From positions 1-64,000 of the IMG/VR virus record IMGVR_UViG_3300025889_000076: a DNA stretch of 64,000 bases, one strand, 5' to 3'. Of this stretch, positions 1-8,027 are shown in pieces. The stretch is from a virus. The notes below the pieces were generated by a model, which was not told the origin of the DNA, made no database searches, and saw only the letters and a list, made by a program, of their open reading frames with translations. Both the position numbers and the translations under genes were made by a program. Each line of letters opens with the position of its first letter. Position 1 is the stretch's first letter.

Positions 1-2
1 AA

Positions 3-170
3 ATGAGTGACGACAGATGGATAACTCTTTATGACAAAGAAAAGAATCCAACCTTGTATGTAAGACTTACAGAAGATGGATATGAAAAATATAAAGCAGG
101 AGAGAAATGGGATCACCGCTGGATTGATATTATGATGGATATTAACAGTATAAAACTCGCAGAGTTTTGA
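3..170 (+). CDS. small hypothetical protein (55 aa)
   Basis: A short open frame runs from an ATG at the very edge of the window to a TGA. It encodes a charged, soluble protein beginning MSDDRWITLYDKEKNP. The next gene follows 12 bases later with its own clear ribosome binding site, so this looks like the first visible member of an early + strand operon. The start could lie further upstream, outside the window. I recognise no family. Confidence 0.55.
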   Translation: MSDDRWITLYDKEKNPTLYVRLTEDGYEKYKAGEKWDHRWIDIMMDINSIKLAEF

Positions 171-182
171 AGGAGTTGACAA

Positions 183-548
183 ATGACTGATAAATCAGAG
201 AGTAGAGAAGGTTGGTACGGTTATGCTACTTTCGGATACAGCGATCAAGATAAAGAAAATAGAATCAAGAAAAAATTACAAGACTTATTAGACTCATTGA
301 AATGGAATACTTGGAATAGATGGAGTGATCCAGACTTAAACGACGTATACAGCAATGGAATGACCGGAGAGGTTGCGTCTTTTCATGACTGCGTTTATGA
401 AGCAATCAATCAGTCATACGAGATTGAGCAACTGCGGGATATCTTCTTTTCTTTACCAGAAGATCTTATTCTAATTGCCAATGAATGGGGCTTGTCAGAT
501 ACAGAATTTAGAGAGGCGGTATATTCACACTTATGTCAGAATTCATAA
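183..548 (+). CDS. hypothetical early protein (121 aa)
   Basis: A 121-residue soluble, acidic protein. The ATG is preceded by a strong AAGGAG site at good spacing, which decides the start. Its 3' end overlaps the next gene by 16 bases, as in a translationally coupled phage operon. Residues 6-25 are rich in aromatic and charged residues, and no catalytic motif or membrane segment is visible. Family unknown; it sits among small accessory genes upstream of the replication genes. Confidence 0.7.
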   Translation: MTDKSESREGWYGYATFGYSDQDKENRIKKKLQDLLDSLKWNTWNRWSDPDLNDVYSNGMTGEVASFHDCVYEAINQSYEIEQLRDIFFSLPEDLILIANEWGLSDTEFREAVYSHLCQNS

Positions 549-871
549 TCGACACTGGTAAAACCAGAACAGAACCAATTGATTATAGCTGGAGAAACCA
601 ACCCGGAGCGGGATGCCTCGGAGCTATTGATTGTAAAGAATGTGGATGTATCATGGCTGCTCAGGGTAGTCACTGTTTCTGTATGGGTATTTATACCTGC
701 CCAAGATGTGGTTATGAGTCTAAAGGATGGGTTCATAATATTCGTGGGTTCAAGAATGGTAGTCCAATTTATGATGATCCCGTTGATATTGATTCAGCGA
801 CCTTTGAGAAAATCAAAACTGGATTTAAAGTTGTTGACTTTGCTCCAACAGGTGTTCGGAAATATCTTTGA
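533..871 (+). CDS. small zinc-binding protein (112 aa)
   Basis: The centre of this protein holds two CxxC-type knuckles (CKECGC near residue 35 and CPRCGY near residue 57) with further Cys and His between them (SHCFC). This suggests a structural zinc site of the zinc-ribbon type. The start overlaps the previous stop, which suggests translational coupling. A competing frame at 579-887 has no such motif and is rejected. Role unknown; small zinc ribbons are common in phage early regions. Confidence 0.65.
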   Translation: MSEFIIDTGKTRTEPIDYSWRNQPGAGCLGAIDCKECGCIMAAQGSHCFCMGIYTCPRCGYESKGWVHNIRGFKNGSPIYDDPVDIDSATFEKIKTGFKVVDFAPTGVRKYL

Positions 872-883
872 AGGAGTTTACAA

Positions 884-1090
884 ATGAGTTCTGACGAACA
901 AATCGAAAACGCAGTAGATCAAATAGGCAAATCATTTAGTTTAACCGTTACTGAGAGAATCAATACTCAGCCAGGGTTTAGAAGAGAAATTCTAAGGCAG
1001 GTTATTGAATGTGTTGAATCTGACGATCTTTTAGTTGCTAAAAAAATGCTTGACCAAGTTCTTGAAGCTGATGAAGGAATTGATAGATGA
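884..1090 (+). CDS. small helical hypothetical protein (68 aa)
   Basis: A 68-residue protein preceded by GAAGGAG at ideal spacing. It is predicted to be mostly helical and acidic at its C-terminus. Its stop overlaps the start of the YopX-like gene in an ATGA arrangement, so the two are probably co-translated. No recognised domain. Confidence 0.65.
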   Translation: MSSDEQIENAVDQIGKSFSLTVTERINTQPGFRREILRQVIECVESDDLLVAKKMLDQVLEADEGIDR

Positions 1091-1455
1091 GCCGTGAGAT
1101 TAAATTTAGGGCATATTGCGGATTTGATAAAACTTGGCACTACTGGGATGTCTATGGCGAGTACCCACAGGGTATTTATGGTGGACTGAGCGAGCCGCAA
1201 CAATACACCGGCATTAAAGACAGAAACGGTAAAGAGATCTATGAGGGCGATATAGTTAAATGTGAGCCAGCTTGGTTTTATCAGTTTGAACATAGTGGAG
1301 AGATATATTTCTCAGAAGAACGTTCTGGCTTTTTTTATAAAAATGATGAGAAGAATATAAATTGGAATATAAATAATACTTTTGAGTGTGAAGTGATCGG
1401 GAATATATATATGAGCAAAACTAAAGAATCTGAGTTGGAGAAAGATAGTGAATAG
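1087..1455 (+). CDS. YopX-family phage protein
   Basis: This matches the YopX family of small phage proteins. The N-terminus reads MSREIKFRAYC, and the hallmark QYTGIKDRNGKEIYEGDIV lies near residues 38-56, followed by a beta-rich C-terminal part ending in VIGNIYM. YopX proteins form beta-barrel-like oligomers and are widespread in phages and prophages, but their function is unknown. The length of 122 residues is normal. It lies between a small helical protein and a Leu-rich peptide gene, with overlapping ends. Confidence 0.9.
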   Translation: MSREIKFRAYCGFDKTWHYWDVYGEYPQGIYGGLSEPQQYTGIKDRNGKEIYEGDIVKCEPAWFYQFEHSGEIYFSEERSGFFYKNDEKNINWNINNTFECEVIGNIYMSKTKESELEKDSE

Positions 1456-1651
1456 TCAGCAGTTAGAATTGCATTTATACATTTATTTTCAATCGCAGTT
1501 ATATCCGTCGTTATGCTTATGTTTAGACTCTGAATTAGACTGGCGGTTAAGATCTAAGTTATACTCCTATATTTCCTCTAAGTTACAATCGCAGTTACGC
1601 TTGCGATTGGAGAGATTATATGATTTAGACCTTCCTATTCAAGATAAATGA
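1448..1651 (+). CDS. low-complexity Leu/Gln/Ser repeat protein (67 aa)
   Basis: This open frame encodes an unusual peptide built almost entirely of Leu, Ser, Gln, Tyr and Arg in a loose repeat (for example SSKLQSQLRLRLERL). Leucines fall every two to four residues, which suggests an amphipathic or beta-like repeat. At the DNA level the repeat contains an inverted repeat, CAATCGC (1586-1592) with GCGATTG (1603-1609). It overlaps the YopX stop by 8 bases. It may be a real repeat protein or a frame across a structured repeat. Confidence 0.45.
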   Translation: MNSQQLELHLYIYFQSQLYPSLCLCLDSELDWRLRSKLYSYISSKLQSQLRLRLERLYDLDLPIQDK

Positions 1652-1660
1652 AAGTAACTT

Positions 1661-1768
1661 ATGTCATCTATATATAAAATTGAGTATCTAGGTCGTGAAA
1701 ATACTATAGATATTGAAATAGATTCAAAAGATCATATTTTTTACGCTAATGGAATACCTACATCTAAT
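1661..1768 (+). other. split intein C-fragment (IntC, 36 aa)
   Basis: The 36 residues before the polymerase sequence carry intein block F (NTIDIEIDSKDHIFYANG) and block G (GIPTSN), ending in the catalytic Asn. Ser is the +1 residue. The length equals that of the well-known cyanobacterial DnaE C-inteins, and the penultimate residue is Ser rather than His, as in several DnaE split inteins. The fragment starts at its own ATG, so it is a natural split intein and not a cis intein cut by the window edge. Confidence 0.85.
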
Positions 1769-2776
1769 TCTCATGCAGTAAGTTATGCTTACATGGCCTA
1801 TTGGTCAGCTTACTTAAAAGCAAACCATCCATTAAGCTTCTATCTCAACTGGCTGGTAAACGCTAAGGAGAAAATGGATTCTGACCGTGAGACATATGAA
1901 TTAGTAGAAAGTGCTAAACTTGATAATATCCCGATAAGAATTCCATCTATTGAATATATGAATGAGACCTATTCGATTCAAAATAGTGCTATTTATTTTG
2001 GGGTTACCAATGTAAAGAATGTGGGGCAGAATGAATTCAGAAAAATGGATAGGCTGATAAAAGAACAAGGCCAGGAAGTGACGCAAAATTGGATGTCTAT
2101 TCTAGTTCGTGTATTATCGAAAGTAAACAAGCGTTCGGTAAATAATCTAATTTCAGTTGGAATGTTTTCTAAATATAAGAAAAGTCGATCTGAAATGCTT
2201 CATGAATATTCTTGTATTAAAGAGTTAACAGCAAAAGAGTTAGAGAAGCTGACTGAGACATATGATTCTGAGTTATCATTAAAGCAAAACCTTCTAAAAA
2301 TTAATCAACTAAAAAAGAATGGCGGTGCGATTTCAAGTGAGAAGAGACAAGTTGTATTTAATAGTATCATTGATAGGTTAGATAATCCTGGGCGAGATTT
2401 AAAAGATACACCATTAACAATTTGTTTAGCTGAAGAAAATCTTTTAGGCGTACCTCTTACATATTCAAAGACAGACGCATGTCGTGATGCGTCCAGTGCC
2501 AACGCTCGCTGTAAAGATATTGCGGATGGCAAATTAGGACGCAGCATATTGGCTGTAGAAATAGTAAAATATAATGAGCATAAAACAAAAAATGAAACTT
2601 TAATGGCTTTTCTCACAGTAAGGGACGAATCTATGGAATTAGAGAATGTTGTTGTTTTCCCTGACATTTATGAAGAATACGGGGATATAATCTATGAAGC
2701 GGCCACTGTACTCCTGTTTGGCGAAAAGGCTAAAGATAGAGATTCCTTTATTGTGAGTGAGATTATTCAAATATGA
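1661..2776 (+). CDS. dnaE: DNA polymerase III alpha subunit, C-terminal half with N-terminal split-intein fragment
   Basis: This gene encodes the C-terminal half of a bacterial-type replicative polymerase (PolIII alpha/DnaE). The first 36 residues are an intein C-fragment (blocks F and G, ending GIPTSN), followed by the polymerase sequence SHAVSYAYMAYWSAYLKANHP, here the family's SH-A-x-YAx-x-AYxxAYLKxxxP motif. Residues about 100-200 resemble the helix-hairpin-helix region, and the last 110 residues resemble the OB-fold (LLGVPLTYS, then beta strands). The catalytic aspartates belong to the N-terminal half, which is not in this window. Activity should need protein trans-splicing with a separately encoded N-half. 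It is followed directly by small replication genes including an SSB. Confidence 0.85.
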   Translation: MSSIYKIEYLGRENTIDIEIDSKDHIFYANGIPTSNSHAVSYAYMAYWSAYLKANHPLSFYLNWLVNAKEKMDSDRETYELVESAKLDNIPIRIPSIEYMNETYSIQNSAIYFGVTNVKNVGQNEFRKMDRLIKEQGQEVTQNWMSILVRVLSKVNKRSVNNLISVGMFSKYKKSRSEMLHEYSCIKELTAKELEKLTETYDSELSLKQNLLKINQLKKNGGAISSEKRQVVFNSIIDRLDNPGRDLKDTPLTICLAEENLLGVPLTYSKTDACRDASSANARCKDIADGKLGRSILAVEIVKYNEHKTKNETLMAFLTVRDESMELENVVVFPDIYEEYGDIIYEAATVLLFGEKAKDRDSFIVSEIIQI

Positions 2777-3045
2777 GCGAAACATTTGCGGAATACTTAG
2801 AAGTTGGACTGTTAAAAGAATCAGATTGTTATAAAAAAATTCTTTTAGATGGCTGTATAGTGAAAAAAGGGGATGCAGAGATTAGTGATCTACGTTTTTT
2901 TATGAAAAAATATAGAAATGAGACATCTCCGAAACTTCAAGTATATAAGTCCAATTTGAATGGAAAGGAATTCATTAAGGACTTTTATAACTTCGATGAA
3001 GCTATTAATTGCTTTCGTAGCCTGATAAATGGGGTGGTTGCATGA
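2773..3045 (+). CDS. hypothetical protein in replication operon (90 aa)
   Basis: A 90-residue protein whose ATG overlaps the stop of the polymerase fragment, and whose end overlaps the SSB start (ATGA-type junctions on both sides). This tight coupling places it in the replication operon. It is soluble, with no recognisable domain or motif. Confidence 0.65.
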   Translation: MSETFAEYLEVGLLKESDCYKKILLDGCIVKKGDAEISDLRFFMKKYRNETSPKLQVYKSNLNGKEFIKDFYNFDEAINCFRSLINGVVA

Positions 3046-3344
3046 ACGTTTGTACTTTTATTGGGAAAATTACTGATCCTTTATCCTTAGAAGAGGAACA
3101 AAATACTCAAGTTTTAAGATTTAAGATGATGGTTGAGCAGACAAGAAATATTCGAGGTGGTCGAAAAATAACTGATAAAAACATATTATTTTTTGAGGCT
3201 TGGGACTCTGGAGCTAAAACAATATTTGATAATTGTCACATAGGTGATGAACTTGTAGTAGAGACTACTGCTAGGAGTAATGCGGGAAAAATAATTTTTC
3301 GTATTAATCAATTCAGGGCTATTAATAAAGGTCAGACTGTATGA
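3042..3344 (+). CDS. ssb: single-stranded DNA-binding protein (SSB-like, short)
   Basis: The protein follows the bacterial SSB OB-fold pattern: MNVCTFIGKITDPL at the N-terminus, VLRFKMMVE near residue 25, ILFFEAWDSGA near residue 48, and GDELVVETTARS before a final strand. At 100 residues it is essentially only the OB domain and lacks the acidic partner-binding tail of cellular SSB. It lies between the polymerase fragment and a sigma-like factor, with four-base overlaps. Its likely role is coating single-stranded DNA during phage replication. Confidence 0.8.
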   Translation: MNVCTFIGKITDPLSLEEEQNTQVLRFKMMVEQTRNIRGGRKITDKNILFFEAWDSGAKTIFDNCHIGDELVVETTARSNAGKIIFRINQFRAINKGQTV

Positions 3345-3793
3345 TAAAATCAGAAGAAGACCTGATAAAAGAAAATTACGGACTTGCCATATCTTTAGCT
3401 AAAAAGTTCTACAAAAAGAATAGCCTTTATTCTTTTGAAGATTTAGTTCAAATTGGTTTAATAGCTATGGTAAAAGCTCACAGACAATATAATTCTGACA
3501 AAAGCGTCTTTTCAACTTTTGCTACATATTGCATAAGAAACGATTTGATAAAGTTTGTTAAGAGAAATAGGAATGATTTAAATGTAGATCTTGTTAATTC
3601 TCCTATTGAAGAAAAATTTGATTTAGATGAAATTACTCCTGCTAACTTAACAGTTTTAGAAGCCGGAGTTTTTTATTATAAAAAGTCTGGTTATAAGGAT
3701 GTAGAGATCCGTAGGATTCTAGACTTAACGCCTAATGATTTCAAAAATATCACAAAATCCTGCTTTAAGAAAATAGTTAGAGCCAATGCGTAG
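3341..3793 (+). CDS. sigma-70-like RNA polymerase sigma factor (phage)
   Basis: Region 2 of the sigma-70 family is clear: YSFEDLVQIGLIAMVKAHRQY near residues 30-50, then FSTFATYCIRNDLIKFVKR, the pattern of the core-binding and -10-recognition helices. The C-terminal part (about residues 100-150) may be a degraded region 4 (SGYKDVEIRRILDLTPNDFKN). At 150 residues it is shorter than group 4 sigma factors. A phage sigma factor would redirect host RNA polymerase to middle or late phage promoters. It overlaps the SSB start and the glycosyltransferase start. Confidence 0.8.
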   Translation: MIKSEEDLIKENYGLAISLAKKFYKKNSLYSFEDLVQIGLIAMVKAHRQYNSDKSVFSTFATYCIRNDLIKFVKRNRNDLNVDLVNSPIEEKFDLDEITPANLTVLEAGVFYYKKSGYKDVEIRRILDLTPNDFKNITKSCFKKIVRANA

Positions 3794-5426
3794 AAAAAGA
3801 ATTTTATTTGTCTCCGAAGCTAGTTACTTAAATACTGGCTATGCTACATATAGTCGAGAAGTTATATCAAGGTTGCAAGCAACTGGAAAATATGACCTTG
3901 CAGAATTTTCTATTTATGGTACTGAGGATCATAAAGAGAGGAGTTCTATCCCCTGGAAGAACTACCCGAATATGCCAAATGGTAGTTCACAGGAACAGCA
4001 AGAAGATTATAAGAGCGATGGAGCTAATCAGTTCGGAAAATGGCGTTTCGAAAGAGTTTGTATAGATTTCAAACCTGATCATATTTGTTCAATAAGAGAT
4101 TGGTGGATGGATTCTTATATTCAGCATTCACCTTTAAGAAAGTACTTTAACTGGATCTATATGCCTACTGTAGATGCCAGCCCTCAAAATGAAGAATGGA
4201 TTGATACATTTTCTAGTGCTGACACTGTTCTAACATATTCTGATTGGGCTGTAGATGTTCTAAAAAATGCAAATCCTAATATGAACGTTAAACGTTCCGC
4301 CACACCATCTGCTTCTGAAGAATTCAAACCAGTGCTCGATAAGAATGCCCATAAAGTCAAAATGGGTATTAACCCGGATTGGAAAATTATTGGCACAGTC
4401 ATGAGGAATCAACGTCGGAAATTATTCCCCGAATTATTTGAAGCTTTCGGTAAGTACTTAAAAGAGACAGGTGAAAAAAATACCTATCTTTACTGCCATA
4501 CTTCTTACCCTGATAATGGTTGGGATATTCCTAAGTACCTAATTGATAGTGAGATTATATCAAGGGTATTATTTACGTATGTTTGTGGAAATTGTAATAA
4601 TGTGTCGTATAGTCATTTTGCAGATACGGTCCAGCCTTGTCCTACTTGTGGACAGTTCTCATCTAAATTAAGTAGCGTATCTTCTGGTGTTAGCAGAAGT
4701 GTATTATCTAATATTTACAATATCTTTGATGTTTATATCCAGCCAGCATCATCTGAAGGATTTGGTATTCCTGTCGTAGAGGCAGCAGCCTGCGGAATTC
4801 CAGTCATGGGAACAGACTATTCGGCAATGGAGACCGAGATTAGAAAACTTAATGGATATCCTATCAAAGTTAGATCTAAACATTTAGAAATGGAGACGGG
4901 ATGTGACAGGGCTTTACTTGACTTAGATCATACTGTAGAAATATGGAAAGAGCTATTAAATAAGCCTCAGTCTCTACGTATTCAAGATAGCTTAAAAACC
5001 AGGGAATCTTTCGAGAAGCACTATGGCTGGGACAAAACGGCAAAAGTCTGGGAAGAAGAAATAGACCTTTTAGATTTCTCTGACTGGACAGTAGAACCTA
5101 TGATGGCAAATCCTACCGCTTTGCCTAATAAAGAAATGAATAATAAAGACTTTCTTGATTTTTTGATTAATGTGACTCTGAACGAACCATCATTAGTTAA
5201 TACATATCCTTTTAATAAACTTCTTAGAGATTTGAACTTTGGTATGTTCCGTAATAATCCGGGAGGATTTTTCTATGGTGAACTTTCTATTTTTAATAGA
5301 GAAGAGTATAGACCTTTAAGTCGTGATCAAATTGTGGCGATGTTTACTGAAAAGGCCAAAAATAAAAACTTCTGGGAACAAGCCCGTTTAGGATTAATAA
5401 ATTTTAAAACAGAAAGTTGGCTATGA
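3786..5426 (+). CDS. GT4-type glycosyltransferase with zinc-ribbon insertion
   Basis: A 546-residue GT-B fold enzyme. The N-terminus (RKRILFVSEASYLNTGYATYS) has the glycine-containing acceptor-side motif. The C-terminal donor domain has the GT4 hallmark SSEGFGIPVVEAAACGIPVMGTD near residues 325-345, including the ExxxxxxxE-like motif that binds the nucleotide sugar. An unusual insertion near residues 265-295 contains two CxxC pairs (CGNCNN and CPTCG), likely a zinc ribbon. The C-terminal 120 residues after the GT domain are unassigned. It opens a run of sugar-related genes with overlapping ends. The acceptor cannot be told from sequence. Confidence 0.85.
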   Translation: MRRKRILFVSEASYLNTGYATYSREVISRLQATGKYDLAEFSIYGTEDHKERSSIPWKNYPNMPNGSSQEQQEDYKSDGANQFGKWRFERVCIDFKPDHICSIRDWWMDSYIQHSPLRKYFNWIYMPTVDASPQNEEWIDTFSSADTVLTYSDWAVDVLKNANPNMNVKRSATPSASEEFKPVLDKNAHKVKMGINPDWKIIGTVMRNQRRKLFPELFEAFGKYLKETGEKNTYLYCHTSYPDNGWDIPKYLIDSEIISRVLFTYVCGNCNNVSYSHFADTVQPCPTCGQFSSKLSSVSSGVSRSVLSNIYNIFDVYIQPASSEGFGIPVVEAAACGIPVMGTDYSAMETEIRKLNGYPIKVRSKHLEMETGCDRALLDLDHTVEIWKELLNKPQSLRIQDSLKTRESFEKHYGWDKTAKVWEEEIDLLDFSDWTVEPMMANPTALPNKEMNNKDFLDFLINVTLNEPSLVNTYPFNKLLRDLNFGMFRNNPGGFFYGELSIFNREEYRPLSRDQIVAMFTEKAKNKNFWEQARLGLINFKTESWL

Positions 5427-6112
5427 AAAGTTTTGGGATGTCTTGTAATGGCTGCTCTTTTGAAAATGGGACAGATTGTTCTATTGGAATTCTAGATAAT
5501 ATAAAGTTAGAATCAAATATTTGTCAAATAGTTGACGGTCATTATCAATTTGACAGAATTTGCCCTCATAAAAACAGTGAGAATCTAACTAAAGAGCAGT
5601 CTCTAGAAAAGAATAAGCTCCCCATTTCATTCATTATACTGGATAATGATCTAGAAAAGACAGAAGTCATTATTAATAACGTCCTCTCTTTTACAAAAGG
5701 AGAGAAGGTTTACAGTATTTGCGTCGTGACATTAGATAACTTTCAAAAATTGAAAGTTTTTTCTGACAAATATCATAATTTTTATGTATTAAGAAGTTTT
5801 AGCGAAAATAGAGAAGAACAGATTAGGGATGCATTTCTAAAAGTAAAAAATGGATACTCAATTATTTTAGGTTCTGATGAGAATGTAGAACAGAAGCACT
5901 TAGAGTCTATTAATTGTTTTGTTAACGAAAAAATGAAAAGACTTGGGTTAATTTTAGATTCTCCTATGGTCATTAATAACTCATTATTTCAATACCTCAA
6001 AGGAGATAAGGTTGTATCTTATCAAGAAAAGTTATCTCAAATGTGCGAAGAACAGAAAACAGTAAAAATGGTTCATAGCTGGGAGGATGTTAATGAAGCT
6101 GTCGGTATCTAA
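5423..6112 (+). CDS. Cys-rich protein with GT-A-like domain, uncertain
   Basis: The ATG at 5423 overlaps the previous stop as ATGA and is preferred to a TTG six bases earlier. The first 50 residues are Cys-rich (CNGCSFENGTDC, later ICPHK), a possible metal site. The rest (ISFIILDNDLEKTEVIINNVL, later SIILGSDENVEQKH) resembles a diverged family 2 glycosyltransferase fold, with GSDEN in the place of the usual DxD region. The assignment is weak and rests partly on its position in the sugar gene run. Confidence 0.45.
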   Translation: MKSFGMSCNGCSFENGTDCSIGILDNIKLESNICQIVDGHYQFDRICPHKNSENLTKEQSLEKNKLPISFIILDNDLEKTEVIINNVLSFTKGEKVYSICVVTLDNFQKLKVFSDKYHNFYVLRSFSENREEQIRDAFLKVKNGYSIILGSDENVEQKHLESINCFVNEKMKRLGLILDSPMVINNSLFQYLKGDKVVSYQEKLSQMCEEQKTVKMVHSWEDVNEAVGI

Positions 6113-6566
6113 AGAGTTGTCAGAAGATGAAGACGTAGACGAACTACTTAACATTCTAAATCCTAAAAAATCGGATGAAGTATTTATTAGTTTATTTAAT
6201 ACTTCTCTAGGTAATAAATTTGATGAAAAAGGTGTGATAAATGTAGGATTTGAAGATAGGTTAAATGTAAAAAGTTTAGCTATCCAAGAGGCTATAAATA
6301 ATCAATGTCATGCGTTTTTGTTTATCCCAAAAAATTGCGTTCCTATTCAAGGTATGGTAAATGCTTTGGTAGAACCAATGGATAAAGACGACAATGTATC
6401 TGTTACTTACAGCGACTTCTGTGTTGATGGTGTAGTCATGATACAAAGTATGCCTATTTGCTTTTGTAGAAGATTAGAACCTAATATAGATGATCTATAT
6501 GATATTTCAAAAACAAAAGGGATTATTAAGTATATACCAATAAGTTTGTATAATGTCAAACGATAA
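6093..6566 (+). CDS. small protein with GT-A-like features, function uncertain
   Basis: GGAGG at 6082-6086 is well spaced for the ATG at 6093; another ATG in frame lies at 6087. The protein has segments FLFIPKNCVPIQGMVNAL and NVSVTYSDF that resemble the middle of family 2 glycosyltransferases (display of a D-x-D-type strand followed by YSD). It is too short (158 residues) for a full enzyme. It may work with the preceding gene as a split or partner subunit. It overlaps both neighbours. Confidence 0.45.
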   Translation: MKLSVSKELSEDEDVDELLNILNPKKSDEVFISLFNTSLGNKFDEKGVINVGFEDRLNVKSLAIQEAINNQCHAFLFIPKNCVPIQGMVNALVEPMDKDDNVSVTYSDFCVDGVVMIQSMPICFCRRLEPNIDDLYDISKTKGIIKYIPISLYNVKR

Positions 6567-7251
6567 GAATATTAGGTTTATAAAAAAAATAAAAGACAAT
6601 AATCCATTAAATACTTTTATTCTACTTAATGCAGGTTGTGGACGTAGAACTAAAAATTATGGAAATAAATGTCTAATGAATTATCGTGGGAAAAGAATAA
6701 TCGATTCCCAAATAGATACTATTAATAAAGTATATGGAGATAAAGTAGATATTATTAATGTCACTGGATATCTATCAGACAAAGTTATCAATGAAACGAG
6801 GAATATAAGGTCTGTTGAAAACTTAAGATACGATTCTACAAATATTGTAGAAAGCATGAGAGTTGGTTTAAATGCCTCACTAGAAGGTAATGTATTTTTT
6901 ATACATGGAGATATAGTATTTTCACCTTCTTTTATCAAACCTATAGACTACATTAAAATTTCTGTGCCTATAGATAATAAGAATAAAATCAATAAAGACG
7001 AAGTCGGAGTAGCAATTCAGCAAGGAAAAGTCTGTAATTTCTCTTACGGGCTTAACGATAAGTGGTGCCAAATAGTATTTTTCCCTAATAATTTTTTCTA
7101 TGAATTAAGATCAATACTAAGCTCTGTAGACAAAAATATGACCACTTTTGAGTTTCTAAACTATTTAATAAATAGAGGATCTGATATAGTGCCTTTTACG
7201 CCAATTAGAGGTAATATAAAAGAAATAGATTCAATGAAAGACACTAAATGA
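6553..7251 (+). CDS. sugar nucleotidyltransferase-like protein (NTP_transf/MobA-like)
   Basis: The N-terminal NTP-binding signature of sugar-phosphate nucleotidyltransferases is visible: FILLNAGCGRRTKNYGNKCLM near residues 22-42, equivalent to the LAAGxGxRxxPxxxxxPKxLxP pattern, with RIIDSQIDTI following. A central strand FFIHGDIVFSP carries the metal-binding Asp, and YDSTNIVESM precedes it. The C-terminal GNIKEIDSMKD resembles the end of such domains. It probably activates a sugar phosphate to a nucleotide sugar for the neighbouring transferases. The substrate is unknown. The divergent G-loop (AGCGRR) should be noted. Confidence 0.65.
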   Translation: MSNDKNIRFIKKIKDNNPLNTFILLNAGCGRRTKNYGNKCLMNYRGKRIIDSQIDTINKVYGDKVDIINVTGYLSDKVINETRNIRSVENLRYDSTNIVESMRVGLNASLEGNVFFIHGDIVFSPSFIKPIDYIKISVPIDNKNKINKDEVGVAIQQGKVCNFSYGLNDKWCQIVFFPNNFFYELRSILSSVDKNMTTFEFLNYLINRGSDIVPFTPIRGNIKEIDSMKDTK

Positions 7252-8027
7252 AATTTAATATAGTATCTCAAAATCAAAGATTCATACAGTTCTGTAAATA
7301 TCTAAAAGAAGATGAGCATCAAGTCGTCATCGTAAATGGAGAATTTTCCGAATGTGACGTTATGATATATGATACGCATTTTAAACAGCAATTAGCTGGA
7401 GTAAGAGACTGTCTTCGTATTGAATTAACAGATGCTCAAAAAGGTGAAGATTTTTGTCTGTCATTTAATCAGGTTCCTAGTGCCTATCAAATACAAGATA
7501 GTTGTCTTTTACTAGGGCAAGGACAAAAATTAGAAGAACTTGTTTGCGATATTGTTGCTGTTGATCAAGATTTGAATAAAGTCAAATATATCGACAGATA
7601 TATGAATATGAATTACAAGGTAAGATTCTTTGGCAATCAGTCAATAAATACATATAACTATTGTGGAGTAATTAGAGGTAAGCAAATTTCTAATGCCTAC
7701 GCTTCTGCAAAAGTTAGTATATGTTTAAATAAACAGTCTGTTTTAATGGCGTTGGAGTCAGGTGGAAATGTTATCACAGATTCTGACTATGGATTAGGAT
7801 TACTTTCTGAGCAGGTTTTCTACGATGAAGAAGACTTTTACGAGAAGGTAGATGCTGTATTAAATGGGAATTATCAAGATGCAACTGAACTAAGAAATAG
7901 GCTATTAAAAGATAGAAGCCCATTTAGTATATGGGCCGACATCTTTAAGCAAATAGGGCTAGAGAAGGCATCACAAAGAATAGGCAAAAAAGGTGAGTCG
8001 GTACTCAATGCTCTATATTTCAAATAA
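7248..8027 (+). CDS. GT-B-like glycosyltransferase-related protein
   Basis: A 259-residue protein with a GT-B-like layout. An N-terminal Rossmann-like part (KFNIVSQNQRFIQFCKYL) is followed by a C-terminal part with YCGVIRGKQISNAYASAKVSICLN and ALESGGNVITDSDYGLGLLS. This resembles the donor-binding end of bacterial family 1/4 transferases, where a chromosome-like run of YxxAKVxLNxxxP and then a Glu-containing loop are usual. It overlaps both neighbours by four or more bases. It is shorter than a complete GT-B enzyme, so it could be a minimal or inactive relative. Confidence 0.5.
   Translation: MKFNIVSQNQRFIQFCKYLKEDEHQVVIVNGEFSECDVMIYDTHFKQQLAGVRDCLRIELTDAQKGEDFCLSFNQVPSAYQIQDSCLLLGQGQKLEELVCDIVAVDQDLNKVKYIDRYMNMNYKVRFFGNQSINTYNYCGVIRGKQISNAYASAKVSICLNKQSVLMALESGGNVITDSDYGLGLLSEQVFYDEEDFYEKVDAVLNGNYQDATELRNRLLKDRSPFSIWADIFKQIGLEKASQRIGKKGESVLNALYFK

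Noticed and set aside
579-887. 102-aa frame overlapping the zinc protein gene
   Set aside because: It overlaps a frame with paired CxxC motifs and has only hydrophobic, random-looking composition.
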